Positions 27,558-37,140 of a DNA stretch of 64,000 nucleotides are shown here, piece after piece. The translations under genes were made by a program, and so were the position numbers. Each line of letters opens with the position of its first letter. Position 1 is the first letter of the stretch. The notes under the pieces were generated by a model. It worked only from the letters and a program-made list of their open reading frames with translations, did not search any database and was not told where the DNA came from. Source of the stretch: CAYMBP01 sp964388745 (GTDB lineage Bacteria; Babelota; Babeliae; Babelales; RVW-14). The stretch is taken from positions 1-64,000 of the forward strand of contig CAYMBP010000001.1 in the NCBI GenBank assembly GCA_964388745.1. Direction: 5' to 3'.

Positions 27558-28220
27558 ATGAAGTCAATGCTTCACGAAGCATCTTCTGTTTCAAAAGCCA
27601 TTCAAAAAGCATGGGAACAGGCTGGATGTCCAGAAGAGTTTACGATAAAAGTTTTAGAAGTTGAGAAAAGAGGCTTCGCAGGATTGTTTGTGAAATCTCC
27701 TGCCGTTGTTTCTATTACCTACGCACCTCCAACTAAGCAAAAATCACGATCAGGGTCAACAGATCGCCAGCATCAGCAGAAGCGATCACGATCTCGCCAT
27801 GAAAATAAAGATCGAGGTAATTCGTCTAAGCATGTTGATAATCATAAAAGTAGCCCTGAAAAAAAGCGTTCTTCGAATCATGGACAGCAGTTTAACAATC
27901 CAAATCATGATGTTAAACCAAGGGACGTAGTTTCAATTAAAAAAGAGAAGCAAGTAATTGAAGGGTGGACACAAGAGCAAGTTCAATTCATTGAAAAAGC
28001 TCTCAAAGAATTAAATGTGCATGTTGCGATTACCGCACCATTTTCTTTAAATACAGAAAAAAAGGTGTTGCATGTAGTTTATGATGGAGCAGTGTGTGAA
28101 AAAGGAGAGGATGAGCGAACTATTTTTATTAGCATTTCTCATCTTTTGATGCAGTATTTAAAGAAAAACTTCAAGCGCAAATTTCGCGGTTATCACATTT
28201 TAGTTGCAAAAAAGAGCTAG
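27558..28220 (+). CDS. Jag/KhpB-like RNA-binding protein with poor KH-R3H region
   Basis: 220 residues. The N-terminal ~55 residues match the Jag N-terminal domain: AIQKAWEQAGCPEEFTIKVLE then EKRGFAGLF. A basic, low-complexity linker of ~80 residues rich in Arg, Ser, His, Asn and Lys follows. The C-terminal ~85 residues should hold KH and R3H domains but the usual GxxG loop is not visible, although a region ending HLLMQYLKKNF fits the same fold length. KhpB works with KhpA in RNA binding linked to cell-wall growth. Usually yidC precedes jag; here a tRNA and a promoter do. mnmE follows 13 bases later. Confidence 0.75.
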   Translation: MKSMLHEASSVSKAIQKAWEQAGCPEEFTIKVLEVEKRGFAGLFVKSPAVVSITYAPPTKQKSRSGSTDRQHQQKRSRSRHENKDRGNSSKHVDNHKSSPEKKRSSNHGQQFNNPNHDVKPRDVVSIKKEKQVIEGWTQEQVQFIEKALKELNVHVAITAPFSLNTEKKVLHVVYDGAVCEKGEDERTIFISISHLLMQYLKKNFKRKFRGYHILVAKKS

Positions 28221-28233
28221 GTATTTATAGATT

Positions 28234-29643
28234 ATGAAAAGAGTGGGGTTGTCTCAAGATAGAGAGTTTATTATTGCACAGTGTACTCCGCAAGGAAGTG
28301 GAGCCATTGCTGTTATTAGACTGTGCGGAGACAATCTTTTCTCTTCTCATCTTCCTTGGGTTAAGCTTTCTAAAAATGTTCAAAGTCATGAGCTTGATTC
28401 TCATACCATTCACTACGGACAGGTTATTGATCCTGAAAATAAAGAGGCGATCGACCAAGTTCTTTTTCTTATTATGCATGCACCCAAGACATTCACAGGG
28501 CAGGATACGCTTGAGATTTCCTGTCATAATAATCAAATGATTATTCAAAAAATTATTGATGTTGTTTGTCGATATGGTGCTCGTCAGGCGTTGCCTGGAG
28601 AATTTTCCAAGCGATCGGTGTTAAACGGAAAAATTGACTTGCTTCAGGCAGAGTCGATTAATGAATTGATTCATGCCAATACGCAAGAAGCGCTCAAGAG
28701 ATCGCTTTCTCAACTATCCGGTAGTTTTTCTCATTGCATTGCAGACGTTCAAAAAAAGCTTGTTGAATTAATTTCTTTGGTTGAAGCAAGCTTTGAGTTT
28801 CTTGACGAAGAGCAGCGGGACTTTAATTTTCATGAGCGTGTTTGCCGGCAACTCCAGTCTTTGTATAATAATGTTCTACGTATTGAAGGTACGTTTAGTG
28901 CTTATGAGCAGATTCGACAGGGTATTAAAATTGCACTTATTGGCGTGACCAATGCTGGCAAATCAACTCTGTTTAATGCGCTTGTTCGTCAAGATCGTGC
29001 CATTGTGACTGATATTGAAGGTACAACGCGGGACAGCATTGAATCTACCGTGTACCGGGCAGGCTCTTATCTGCAGTTGGTTGATACGGCTGGATTGCGA
29101 CTGACTGATGACGTTATTGAACAAGCAGGAATTGAGCGTTCACGAAAACAGGCCTTACAGGCAGATGTCATTTTGCTAGTTATTGATTCAACTAGATCAA
29201 TTGATGACCAGATAAAAGAGGCTGAGTATGAGTGGCTGAAGCCATTGTTGAACCGAGTTATTTTGGTGGTAAACAAAATTGATTTGGTCGAAAATCCCGT
29301 GACGCTTTCTCACTCTTGGTTTAATGGGTGTCCACTTCTATCTGTTTCTGCGCAAAAGAATCAGGGTGTTGTGGAGCTTGAAAGTGCTATTGAGCTGCAA
29401 ATTAAAATGCTTCATGAGCGCATGGAATCACCCTTCTTGCTGAACAAGCGGCAGTGGCAGTTGGTGAGCTCCTGCCGACAAGAATTAAATGTAGTTTTGG
29501 AGCAGCTTGAACATGATGAGTCATACGAAATTATTGCTTATCACCTTAAAAAAGTTCTTGAAATGCTCGGTTCGCTGACTGGGCGAGATGCCACTGAGCA
29601 GGTCTTTGATAAGGTATTTAGTAGTTTTTGTGTGGGCAAATAA
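28234..29643 (+). CDS. mnmE: tRNA modification GTPase MnmE
   Basis: 469 residues. The N-terminal tetrahydrofolate-binding domain (GSGAIAVIRLCG, LPGEFSKRSVLNGKIDL) is followed by helices and an inserted G domain near residue 236: GVTNAGKSTLFNAL, the TT switch (GTTRD), DTAGLR and NKID. The C-terminus is the catalytic CxGK motif (CVGK). With MnmG it makes the cmnm5 modification at wobble U34. MnmG is not in the window. It is probably co-transcribed with the jag-like gene. Confidence 0.97.
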   Translation: MKRVGLSQDREFIIAQCTPQGSGAIAVIRLCGDNLFSSHLPWVKLSKNVQSHELDSHTIHYGQVIDPENKEAIDQVLFLIMHAPKTFTGQDTLEISCHNNQMIIQKIIDVVCRYGARQALPGEFSKRSVLNGKIDLLQAESINELIHANTQEALKRSLSQLSGSFSHCIADVQKKLVELISLVEASFEFLDEEQRDFNFHERVCRQLQSLYNNVLRIEGTFSAYEQIRQGIKIALIGVTNAGKSTLFNALVRQDRAIVTDIEGTTRDSIESTVYRAGSYLQLVDTAGLRLTDDVIEQAGIERSRKQALQADVILLVIDSTRSIDDQIKEAEYEWLKPLLNRVILVVNKIDLVENPVTLSHSWFNGCPLLSVSAQKNQGVVELESAIELQIKMLHERMESPFLLNKRQWQLVSSCRQELNVVLEQLEHDESYEIIAYHLKKVLEMLGSLTGRDATEQVFDKVFSSFCVGK

Positions 29644-29729
29644 TGTACCATTTTTATTTTTTATTTTACATGATATAATTAATATTGTGTTTATTATCTA
29701 ATTCACTTTTTATAACAAATGGAGTTGTT

Positions 29730-31184
29730 ATGGTTCTTTTACGCAAAAAAATAACAGTTATTTTTTTTTCTGTTGGTATTATTGTTAGTAATCTTGCTGC
29801 CGCGGGTAATGATCAGGAAAATACCTGTACAGCGATTATTTCTTATAAAGACCCTCTAGAAGTAATTAAAGATTCAATTCAGCGTGCGCAAGATGCGTTG
29901 ATGGGTAAGGTAATCAAAGAATATTATTCAAATGATTCTCTTGCAAGTTGGTTGAATGACGAGTGCTATACTATTCCACCTGAAAAGGTATGTCCTGATG
30001 TTTTCTATTTGATTATTGATGCAATCAAAAACTTGGATGATGCAATCTGTTATATAAATATTCATAGGACTGCAGGAGATATTGTAGCTCTGGGGCAAGT
30101 AAATAAGGAATTTTATCAAAGTTTTCAAGCTATTTTAAATACCATTTCTCCGATTGATGTTTCTTCTCAAGCAAAGCTTCTATCCTGTCTTTTAGGCGAT
30201 AAGCGAGCGTTTCATTATGCTGTTCAATATGGAAAATATGATCTTATTCAAAATTTGATTACTATGAAGAAGTATGAATTCCGAGATGAACCATTGCGTC
30301 TTGCTCATTATATGATACAAGAAGATGAATATAAGAATACTGTCCTTGAATCTTCATGTACTTTTTCATCTTCTGATATATCAGCATTTTCAGGGGGTGT
30401 TGTGGCACAAAAGAGAATTGCACAAATACTTATTGATGAGGCGAGAAATGCTTGTCCTGATGATGTTACTTTTTTAGAGGTTATTAATAAACCAGATAAT
30501 GAGAATAAGACCTTGTTAATGAAGGCTGTAGAGAGCGGCAATTTTGTCATTGTAAGAAAAATTTGTGCAGCAATAAAGCGGGTATATGCTCATCAACCAG
30601 AAAAAGTTATTGAAGAAGTCTGCCGTGTTACGACTGGAGCATTTGCTTCAAGTACTTTAATACATTCATCTGTTGTACCTGTTGCGATTGTTCGAGACAT
30701 AATCAGTCTGGTGAAAGAAGTTTGTGGAAACTCAGGTGTGCTCCAAGTTATTGGTTTCCATTTTGTCAGTCATAGTCAATCAAAATCTGCCTGTCACGAA
30801 GCAGTAACAAATAGGAGAAATCTTTCTCGCTTGCAGTATCTGTTGGATGAGGCTCTTGAAGCAAGTGAGGGTAATTTTGCATCCTTTTTTCGTACTGTTG
30901 GGGTGTATAACTGTTTGCAAAAAGCCTTTTTCTTTCAAAATGTTGATGCTGTTCGATCTTTATGTCATGCTCTCGAGCATGCTTGCAATGGTGATTATCA
31001 ATTAATTGTTAATGCAATTTGTTCTACTCAGGAAGTAATTTTTGAAGAAATTATTCAATTTCCATTACTTGGCGATGTTTATCGTTTTCAATTTGGTCAT
31101 ACTGCAGCATTTCGGTATCTTGATGTGTTCGTTGCTGAAATGCGTCGTCGACGAAATCAAAAAAAAATTGAAGAAGTCGAATAG
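29730..31184 (+). CDS. Exported ankyrin-like repeat protein
   Basis: 484 residues from ATG 29730 (GGAG six bases before it). Signal peptide MVLLRKKITVIFFSVGIIVSN. At least three ankyrin-like helix pairs are visible: AFHYAVQYGKYDLIQNLI, TLLMKAVESGNFVIVRKI and CLQKAFFFQNVDAVRSLC. A segment at about residues 120-140 (AGDIVALGQVNKEFYQSF) weakly resembles the F-box second helix, but this is tentative. Ankyrin proteins of intracellular bacteria often bind host proteins. The next gene encodes a shorter relative. A strong terminator follows. Confidence 0.75.
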   Translation: MVLLRKKITVIFFSVGIIVSNLAAAGNDQENTCTAIISYKDPLEVIKDSIQRAQDALMGKVIKEYYSNDSLASWLNDECYTIPPEKVCPDVFYLIIDAIKNLDDAICYINIHRTAGDIVALGQVNKEFYQSFQAILNTISPIDVSSQAKLLSCLLGDKRAFHYAVQYGKYDLIQNLITMKKYEFRDEPLRLAHYMIQEDEYKNTVLESSCTFSSSDISAFSGGVVAQKRIAQILIDEARNACPDDVTFLEVINKPDNENKTLLMKAVESGNFVIVRKICAAIKRVYAHQPEKVIEEVCRVTTGAFASSTLIHSSVVPVAIVRDIISLVKEVCGNSGVLQVIGFHFVSHSQSKSACHEAVTNRRNLSRLQYLLDEALEASEGNFASFFRTVGVYNCLQKAFFFQNVDAVRSLCHALEHACNGDYQLIVNAICSTQEVIFEEIIQFPLLGDVYRFQFGHTAAFRYLDVFVAEMRRRRNQKKIEEVE

Positions 31185-31217
31185 GCGACTAGTTGCTGAT
31201 TTCTAATAATTTATGTA

Positions 31218-31257
31218 GCGGGTCTCAATTTTAGTTCATATTGAGACCCGCTTTTTT
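31218..31257 (+). terminator. Strong intrinsic terminator
   Basis: GCGGGTCTCAAT pairs perfectly with ATTGAGACCCGC around a 10-base loop, followed by TTTTTT. Confidence 0.93.
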
Positions 31258-31322
31258 GGTAGGTATGGTATTCTTAGCAGAGCTTACCGCTTTTGGTTTT
31301 TTGAATACAGGAGTGTATGATC

Positions 31323-32252
31323 ATGAAGAAGATGGTAATGATTTTCATATACCTCAGTTTGCCATATTTTTTACCGAGTCGTGTTTCTGGAATGACAGAA
31401 AATCATGAACAGAACGAAGATGGTGGATTGGCTAATGATTATTCTGCACGGGAGTTTTTTTTCCAAAATTTTGATTATATGTTTATGCTGCTTGAAACGA
31501 TTATTAAGAGAGAAGATGTTGTAAGTAATTCATCAATACATAGAGCAATGGTTGATATTGCTCACTTGTGTGGTGTAAGTTTTGAGATAAGAAAAGTGTG
31601 TCAACAGTGTTTAGACTCTTTTTTGAACAATGCTAATTTTTATAACTCTTCAAAAGAGATACTGCTTCGTTATGTATTGATGATTACTTATAAGTTGAGT
31701 AAAAAAGAGATTAATGGGATTATTATAAAAAATAAGCATATTGATCCTGTTAATTTGTATAATAAAATTAATGGATTGAATACGCAACATCTTTTATTAT
31801 GCAAAAGTTTAATTGATGATTTGGCAGAGCTTAATAATAAGTCTTTAATCTCATTATTTTTTCAGCGTCTTGATGTCCTCTTTTCTTATCTTGAAGGATC
31901 AGGACAGTTTTTTTCTCAAAAATCAGATTTTTCTTATTGGAATATTTTGAAATTTGCCGTTATGACTGGATCTGTGACAATGGTTCAAGAAGTCTTATCT
32001 TGGTTGAAAGCGCGTCAAATTAGCATGGGCTGGCTGTTGGCTCAGTCTGATGATCATAATAGGCGAATTCTTTTTTTTGCGGTTCAAAGTGATATGGCAG
32101 AAGTTGTTGATCTTATTGTTAATGTTCTTTGTGCTGCTTATGAAGATGAAGAGACAATTAGAATGTATCTGCAAAGTGAGCTTGTTGTGGCTCTTGTTAA
32201 GCGCAAGAAGAATCTTAGAATTGCTCAATTACTTGATATAGCACTTGGGTAG
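31323..32252 (+). CDS. Exported ankyrin-like protein, shorter relative
   Basis: 309 residues from ATG 31323, nine bases after AGGAG (ATG 31317 is only three bases away and less likely). Signal peptide KKMVMIFIYLSLPYFL. The middle is helical without known motif; the C-terminal third has two ankyrin-like units (NILKFAVMTGSVTMVQEVL and RILFFAVQSDMAEVVDLI) similar in style to the preceding gene. Likely a diverged paralogue. Confidence 0.68.
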   Translation: MKKMVMIFIYLSLPYFLPSRVSGMTENHEQNEDGGLANDYSAREFFFQNFDYMFMLLETIIKREDVVSNSSIHRAMVDIAHLCGVSFEIRKVCQQCLDSFLNNANFYNSSKEILLRYVLMITYKLSKKEINGIIIKNKHIDPVNLYNKINGLNTQHLLLCKSLIDDLAELNNKSLISLFFQRLDVLFSYLEGSGQFFSQKSDFSYWNILKFAVMTGSVTMVQEVLSWLKARQISMGWLLAQSDDHNRRILFFAVQSDMAEVVDLIVNVLCAAYEDEETIRMYLQSELVVALVKRKKNLRIAQLLDIALG

Positions 32253-32418
32253 ACTAATTTTTTTTAATGTTCAAGATAATATTATACACTCCCAATGAAT
32301 GCAAGGTTTATTTTTTATTATGATTTGCTGATTTCCTCTAGAAATTTTCTTAAAATTGAGAAAAAATAAAGAAAGGTTCGTCTAATACATTGTTAAGAGA
32401 TGTTGTGAAAGGGTATGT

Positions 32419-34542
32419 ATGAACAGACAACAAAAAAATCAGCCACAAGATATTTTTGAACAGTACTGTATTGATATTACGAAAAAAGCCCGAGACGGAT
32501 CGCTTGACCCGGTCATTGGTCGGAGTGAAGAAATTCGTCGTGTGTTGCAAATTCTTTCTCGGAGAACAAAAAACAATCCAGTTTTGATTGGGGATCCTGG
32601 TGTTGGTAAAACAGCTATTGTTGAAGGTATTGCGCAGCGTATTGTTAACAATGATGTCCCTGAAAATGTTCGGGCGCGCCGAATTTTGTCGCTTGATCTT
32701 GGGTTATTGATTGCTGGTGCTAAGTATCAAGGTGAGTTTGAAGATCGTCTTAAAAAATTGCTTGAAGAAATTGAGCAGGATAAAGATGGTATTATTCTTT
32801 TTATTGATGAGCTTCATATGTTGGTTGGTGCAGGATCAACTGGTGGTGGTATGGATGCCTCAAACCTTTTAAAACCGGCACTTGCTCGTGGTTTGTTGCA
32901 TTGTATTGGGGCAACAACTGTTGTGGAATATAAAAAGTATATAGAAAAAGATGCTGCTCTTGAGCGTAGGTTTCAGCGGGTATTGGTTGAAGAGCCATCA
33001 ATTGATGATACCATTTCTATTTTGCGCGGTTTGAAGGAGCGGTATGAAATTCATCATGGAATTCACATTAAAGATCAGGCTCTTGTTAAGGCGGTTAAGC
33101 TCTCAGCTAGGATGATACCGGATCGTTTCTTGCCGGACAAAGCAATAGATTTGATTGATGAAGCGGCTTCTCAGGTCAAAATGGCTATTGATTCAAAGCC
33201 TGAAGAGCTTGATAGGTTAGCACGAAGGTGTCGTCAGTTAGAGATTGAAAAAATTGCGCTGGGTAAGGAGCGGGATGAAGTCTCAAAAAAACGTCTTGTT
33301 GAGCTAGAAGAAGAGTTGAAAAAATATAAAGAGCAAGAGCAATTGCTTAAAAAGCAATGGGATGTTGAGCGTGCGCCAATTGAGACAATTCAAAAATTAA
33401 AAGAACAGATTGATCAGGCTCGAATCTCTTTTATTAATGCTGAACGTGAGGGTGATTTTACTAAAGCCTCTCGCATAAAATATGGCACAATTAAAGAGCT
33501 TGAAGGCAAGCTTGAAAAAGAACAATCAAAATTAGCAGGCATCTCTTCTTCTCTTATCAAGGAGGCGGTTGATGAAAATGATATTGCGTTGGTTCTTTCA
33601 CGGTGGATTAAGGTGCCGGTTGAAAAGTTAAAGGCTGACGAAAGCCAAAAACTCATTGAAATGGAACAGGTACTGCGTGAGCGGGTTGTGGGTCAAGAAG
33701 AGGCTATTTCAAAGGTTGCTAATACCATTCGTATTCACCGTGCCGGTATTGGTGATGAAGCGCGACCGATTGGTTCCTTTCTTTTCCTCGGGCCAACAGG
33801 TGTTGGCAAAACAGAGGTGGCAAAAACATTAGCCGAGTATATTTTTGATGATGAGCGGAAGGTTGTGCGCGTTGACATGGCTGAGTATATGGAGCGACAT
33901 GCTGTTGCTCGATTAATTGGCTCTCCTCCAGGGTATGTGGGATACGAAGAGGGTGGTCAACTAACTGAACAGGTAAGAAAGCATCCTTATAGTGTAGTCT
34001 TATTTGATGAAATTGAAAAAGCGCACCCAGATGTGTATAATATTTTTCTTTCCATTCTTGATGAGGGTCATGTGACTGATGCACAAGGCCGTACTGTTTC
34101 ATTTAAGAATTGTTTGATCATCATGACTTCTAATTTGGGTAGTGATATTATTTTGGCTGCAGACCAGGTGACAGATTATCTTAAGGCAGAGATAAATCAG
34201 TTACTTCACAAAACATTTAGACCTGAATTTTTAAATAGAATTGATGAAATTGTTTTTTTTAATGCTTTGTCTACTAAGGTAATTAAGCAGATTGCGCAGC
34301 TTCAAGTTCGTCAATTACAGACTCGTCTTAAAGAAAAAGGGATTAGCATTACGCTATCTGATGAGGTAATTGATCATCTTATTAAAGCAGGCTTTGTTAA
34401 GGAGTTTGGCGCGCGCCCTATGAAGCGTCTTCTTAATACACTTATCGTAAATCCGCTCGCTTTGGCCATTTTGAAAAAGCCTGATATAAAAGACTTTTTA
34501 GTGAAAATAGAAAATGGACAAATTATTATTTGTGATCAGTAG
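32419..34542 (+). CDS. clpB: ClpB-type disaggregase lacking the N-terminal domain
   Basis: 707 residues against ~860 for full ClpB. It begins at the linker before NBD1 (DPVIGRSEEIRRVLQILSRR). NBD1 has GDPGVGKTA, the pore loop KYQGEFEDR and LFIDELH. A coiled-coil middle domain follows (EELDRLARRCRQLE...), and NBD2 has GPTGVGKTE, PPGYVGYEEGG and VLFDEIEKAHPD. The middle domain and KPALARGLLHCIGATT identify ClpB rather than ClpC or ClpA. ClpB threads aggregated proteins with DnaK. GAAAGGG lies five bases before the ATG, and no N-domain is encoded in the 165 bases upstream. The 3' end overlaps the convergent P-type ATPase gene by 17 bases. Confidence 0.94.
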   Translation: MNRQQKNQPQDIFEQYCIDITKKARDGSLDPVIGRSEEIRRVLQILSRRTKNNPVLIGDPGVGKTAIVEGIAQRIVNNDVPENVRARRILSLDLGLLIAGAKYQGEFEDRLKKLLEEIEQDKDGIILFIDELHMLVGAGSTGGGMDASNLLKPALARGLLHCIGATTVVEYKKYIEKDAALERRFQRVLVEEPSIDDTISILRGLKERYEIHHGIHIKDQALVKAVKLSARMIPDRFLPDKAIDLIDEAASQVKMAIDSKPEELDRLARRCRQLEIEKIALGKERDEVSKKRLVELEEELKKYKEQEQLLKKQWDVERAPIETIQKLKEQIDQARISFINAEREGDFTKASRIKYGTIKELEGKLEKEQSKLAGISSSLIKEAVDENDIALVLSRWIKVPVEKLKADESQKLIEMEQVLRERVVGQEEAISKVANTIRIHRAGIGDEARPIGSFLFLGPTGVGKTEVAKTLAEYIFDDERKVVRVDMAEYMERHAVARLIGSPPGYVGYEEGGQLTEQVRKHPYSVVLFDEIEKAHPDVYNIFLSILDEGHVTDAQGRTVSFKNCLIIMTSNLGSDIILAADQVTDYLKAEINQLLHKTFRPEFLNRIDEIVFFNALSTKVIKQIAQLQVRQLQTRLKEKGISITLSDEVIDHLIKAGFVKEFGARPMKRLLNTLIVNPLALAILKKPDIKDFLVKIENGQIIICDQ

Positions 34543-37129
34543 ATAGCATCTTATTTCGTGTGATAAAAAAATATTTTGTTATTTCAATGCAGATAAGCTT
34601 AAGGCTTGAAAATCCAAATGCCAATGCCCAATTAGAAAAAGAAAGGGGTACGGTTTTAAAAGCTTGTTGTAAAAAAGGAGTGTAGACAACTAAAACTTGT
34701 AGTGAAAAGCCTGTTAAAACAGAAGCAATCATCATTTTATTTTCAAAAAAATTCATGTGCCAGAGTGATGAGCGCATGCTCCTAACGGAAAAAATATAAA
34801 GGAGAGAGTCGAGTGTGAGTGCCGTGAATACGATTGTTCTGATATGCGTTAAATCAAGAGAGGTCCAATAATAAAGGTATAAATACAGAATAAGAAGCCC
34901 AAAATTTGTTAGAGTTCCAATAAGAAAAATAATTGTCCTCATTTCAGCGTTAAGAAGGGGAGATGTTGGTTTATTAGGAGGATTTTTCATTATATCAGCT
35001 TCTCCGGGTTCTGTTGTAAAAGAAATGTTGGGAAAGCCGTCGGCAATAAGGTTGACCCAAAAAATTTGAGTAGCAAGAATAGGTAATGGAAGGCCAAGAA
35101 GAAGTGTTGAGCAGATTAATGTAATTTCACTTAAGCTATTTGTTAATTGGTATACAATGCTTTTTCTTATATTGTCGAAAATAACTCGCCCTTCATAAAC
35201 TGCATGCCCAATAGTTGCAAGATTATCATTAAGTAAAATGATATCAGAAGCTTCGTGAGTAACTGCTGATCCTGAGCCAACAGAGACGCCTATATCTGCC
35301 CCCTTAAGTGCTGGAGCATCATTAATCCCATCACCAATCATGGCAACAGCTTCCCCTTTTTGTTGCCAGCTTTCAACAATTTGAATTTTGTGTTGAGGTT
35401 CTATGCGAGCAAACACATTAATTTTTTCTATTCGATTAAGAAGTTCTTCAGGCGAGAGAGCTTCAAGCTCTTTCCCGGTAAGAATTTCATTATCTTGAGT
35501 AGAAAGTCCAATCCCTCGAGCAATATTGGCAGCAGTATCCTTGTGGTCACCCGTTGCAAGGACAACTCGAATTCCAGCATTGCTGAGTTTCTGAATTGTT
35601 TGTACGGCTTCAGCCCTGAGAGGATCTTGAATTCCAATTAAGCCAATACAGGTTGCATCTGTAATTGAATCAAGATTACTTTGCTTCTCTTTTTTAACAG
35701 CTATAGCAATTAAGCGAAGTCCTTCTTGCGCAAGTATCTCGGTTTGTTTTTTAAAATGAATAACACTTTCAGGAAGGGACATAGAAAAAATAACTTCAGG
35801 GGCTCCTTTGATTATAAGTTCTTCATTACCGTTAAAGGAGTGGGCTGTTGCCATATATTTGTGGGTTGATGAAAATGCTTTTTCATGAATTCTAGGGTGA
35901 GATAAGCGGTATTGGGCAATATCAATTTTCCCTTGTTGAGCCAAGGAAAAAAGAGCAACTTCAGAAGGACTGCCTGAAAGGGTGCCATTTTTTAACTCTT
36001 CAACGTCATTATTTAAAATGCCAGCAATGAGGACTTCTTGGACTTCTTTTTGTGCAAGTTCATTTTCTGATGTAGTTGCTTGTAAGTCAATATTGTGCTG
36101 TTGTGTAATGAGCTTTTTAACTTTCATTCGCCCTTCAGTGAGCGTTCCTGTTTTATCGGTACAGATTACTGAGACATTTCCAAGTGTTTCAGACGCAACA
36201 AGATGCCTAATCAAAGCTTTGCGTTTCAACATTCGCTGCATGCCAACAGCAAGAATCGCTGTAACGGTTATTACAAGCCCTTCAGGAATGGCTGCAACAG
36301 CAAGTGCTATTGAGATAAGCAAGATTTCATGAAAGCTCATGTTATACAAAAGACCGATACAAAATATCAAGCTAACAACGCCGAGCATAACCCCACCAAA
36401 GACCCAGCTTAGTTTTTTAATCTTATCTTGTAAGGGCGTGACTTCTTCGTCCATATCAATTATTGAGTCTGCAATTTTACCCAATTCAGTATTATGACCA
36501 GTTTTTGTAACAATGCCTTTTCCTTTGCCATTGATAACATATGTTCCTGCAAAGGCCATATTAACTTGATCTCCAATAATAGATTCTTGAGTTAAGGGGT
36601 CACTTTGCTTAATAACAGGATTTGATTCTCCGGTGAGTAATGCTTCTTCTATGCTCAAGTCTATGCACGAAGTCAGTCTCATATCTGCCGGAACGCGACT
36701 TCCTGCGGTAAGAATGACAATATCTCCGGGAACAAGGTTTTGTGCATTTATAGATATTTTTTTACCATCTCTTTTTACAAGGCAATGAGCGACTTCATGG
36801 GATTTCAATGCTTCTGCTGCGCGTTCAGCTTTAAGTTCTTGAATAAAACCGAGGATAGCATTAATTACTACAGCAGAAAGAATAATTAGGGCATCATTAT
36901 ACTCTTTGATTAATAGACTAATAAGTGAGGCAATGAGTAAAATAAAAATAAGTGGATTAATAAATTGTCGTATTAATATGACAAAAATAGAAGAGGGTGG
37001 TTTTTCAGGAAGCTTATTAATACCATGTTTTTGTAAGCGATCTTGTGCCTGTTTTGAGCTTAGACCTTTTTCAAGGTTGCTAGCAAGATTTTTAATGACT
37101 GTGGCAATCTCACTTTGATAAAATTGCAT
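34526..37129 (-). CDS. P2A-type (calcium-type) cation-transporting ATPase
   Basis: 867 residues with the full P-type plan. The N-terminal cation ATPase domain comes first, then M1-M2, the actuator loop with LLTGES, M4 with AAIPEGL, the phosphorylation site CTDKTGTLT (D325), the hinge MIGDGINDAPALKGADIG and six C-terminal membrane helices. The PEGL in M4 and overall length fit P2A ATPases (SERCA/PMR1-like), which pump Ca2+ (or Mn2+) out of the cytoplasm. It starts 11 bases after ndk and probably shares its transcript. Ion specificity is inferred. Confidence 0.93.
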   Translation of the reverse strand: MQFYQSEIATVIKNLASNLEKGLSSKQAQDRLQKHGINKLPEKPPSSIFVILIRQFINPLIFILLIASLISLLIKEYNDALIILSAVVINAILGFIQELKAERAAEALKSHEVAHCLVKRDGKKISINAQNLVPGDIVILTAGSRVPADMRLTSCIDLSIEEALLTGESNPVIKQSDPLTQESIIGDQVNMAFAGTYVINGKGKGIVTKTGHNTELGKIADSIIDMDEEVTPLQDKIKKLSWVFGGVMLGVVSLIFCIGLLYNMSFHEILLISIALAVAAIPEGLVITVTAILAVGMQRMLKRKALIRHLVASETLGNVSVICTDKTGTLTEGRMKVKKLITQQHNIDLQATTSENELAQKEVQEVLIAGILNNDVEELKNGTLSGSPSEVALFSLAQQGKIDIAQYRLSHPRIHEKAFSSTHKYMATAHSFNGNEELIIKGAPEVIFSMSLPESVIHFKKQTEILAQEGLRLIAIAVKKEKQSNLDSITDATCIGLIGIQDPLRAEAVQTIQKLSNAGIRVVLATGDHKDTAANIARGIGLSTQDNEILTGKELEALSPEELLNRIEKINVFARIEPQHKIQIVESWQQKGEAVAMIGDGINDAPALKGADIGVSVGSGSAVTHEASDIILLNDNLATIGHAVYEGRVIFDNIRKSIVYQLTNSLSEITLICSTLLLGLPLPILATQIFWVNLIADGFPNISFTTEPGEADIMKNPPNKPTSPLLNAEMRTIIFLIGTLTNFGLLILYLYLYYWTSLDLTHIRTIVFTALTLDSLLYIFSVRSMRSSLWHMNFFENKMMIASVLTGFSLQVLVVYTPFLQQAFKTVPLSFSNWALAFGFSSLKLICIEITKYFFITRNKMLSTDHK

Positions 37130-37140
37130 GGGGGCTCTCT

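Noticed and set aside
27413..27664. 83-codon frame overlapping the jag-like start
   Set aside because: Overlaps the Jag N-terminal domain in another frame; no family match, and the promoter and ribosome site serve the jag-like frame.
27209..29643. Replication origin near jag-mnmE
   Set aside because: No dnaA, rpmH or rnpA and no cluster of DnaA boxes seen, so gene order alone does not support an origin.
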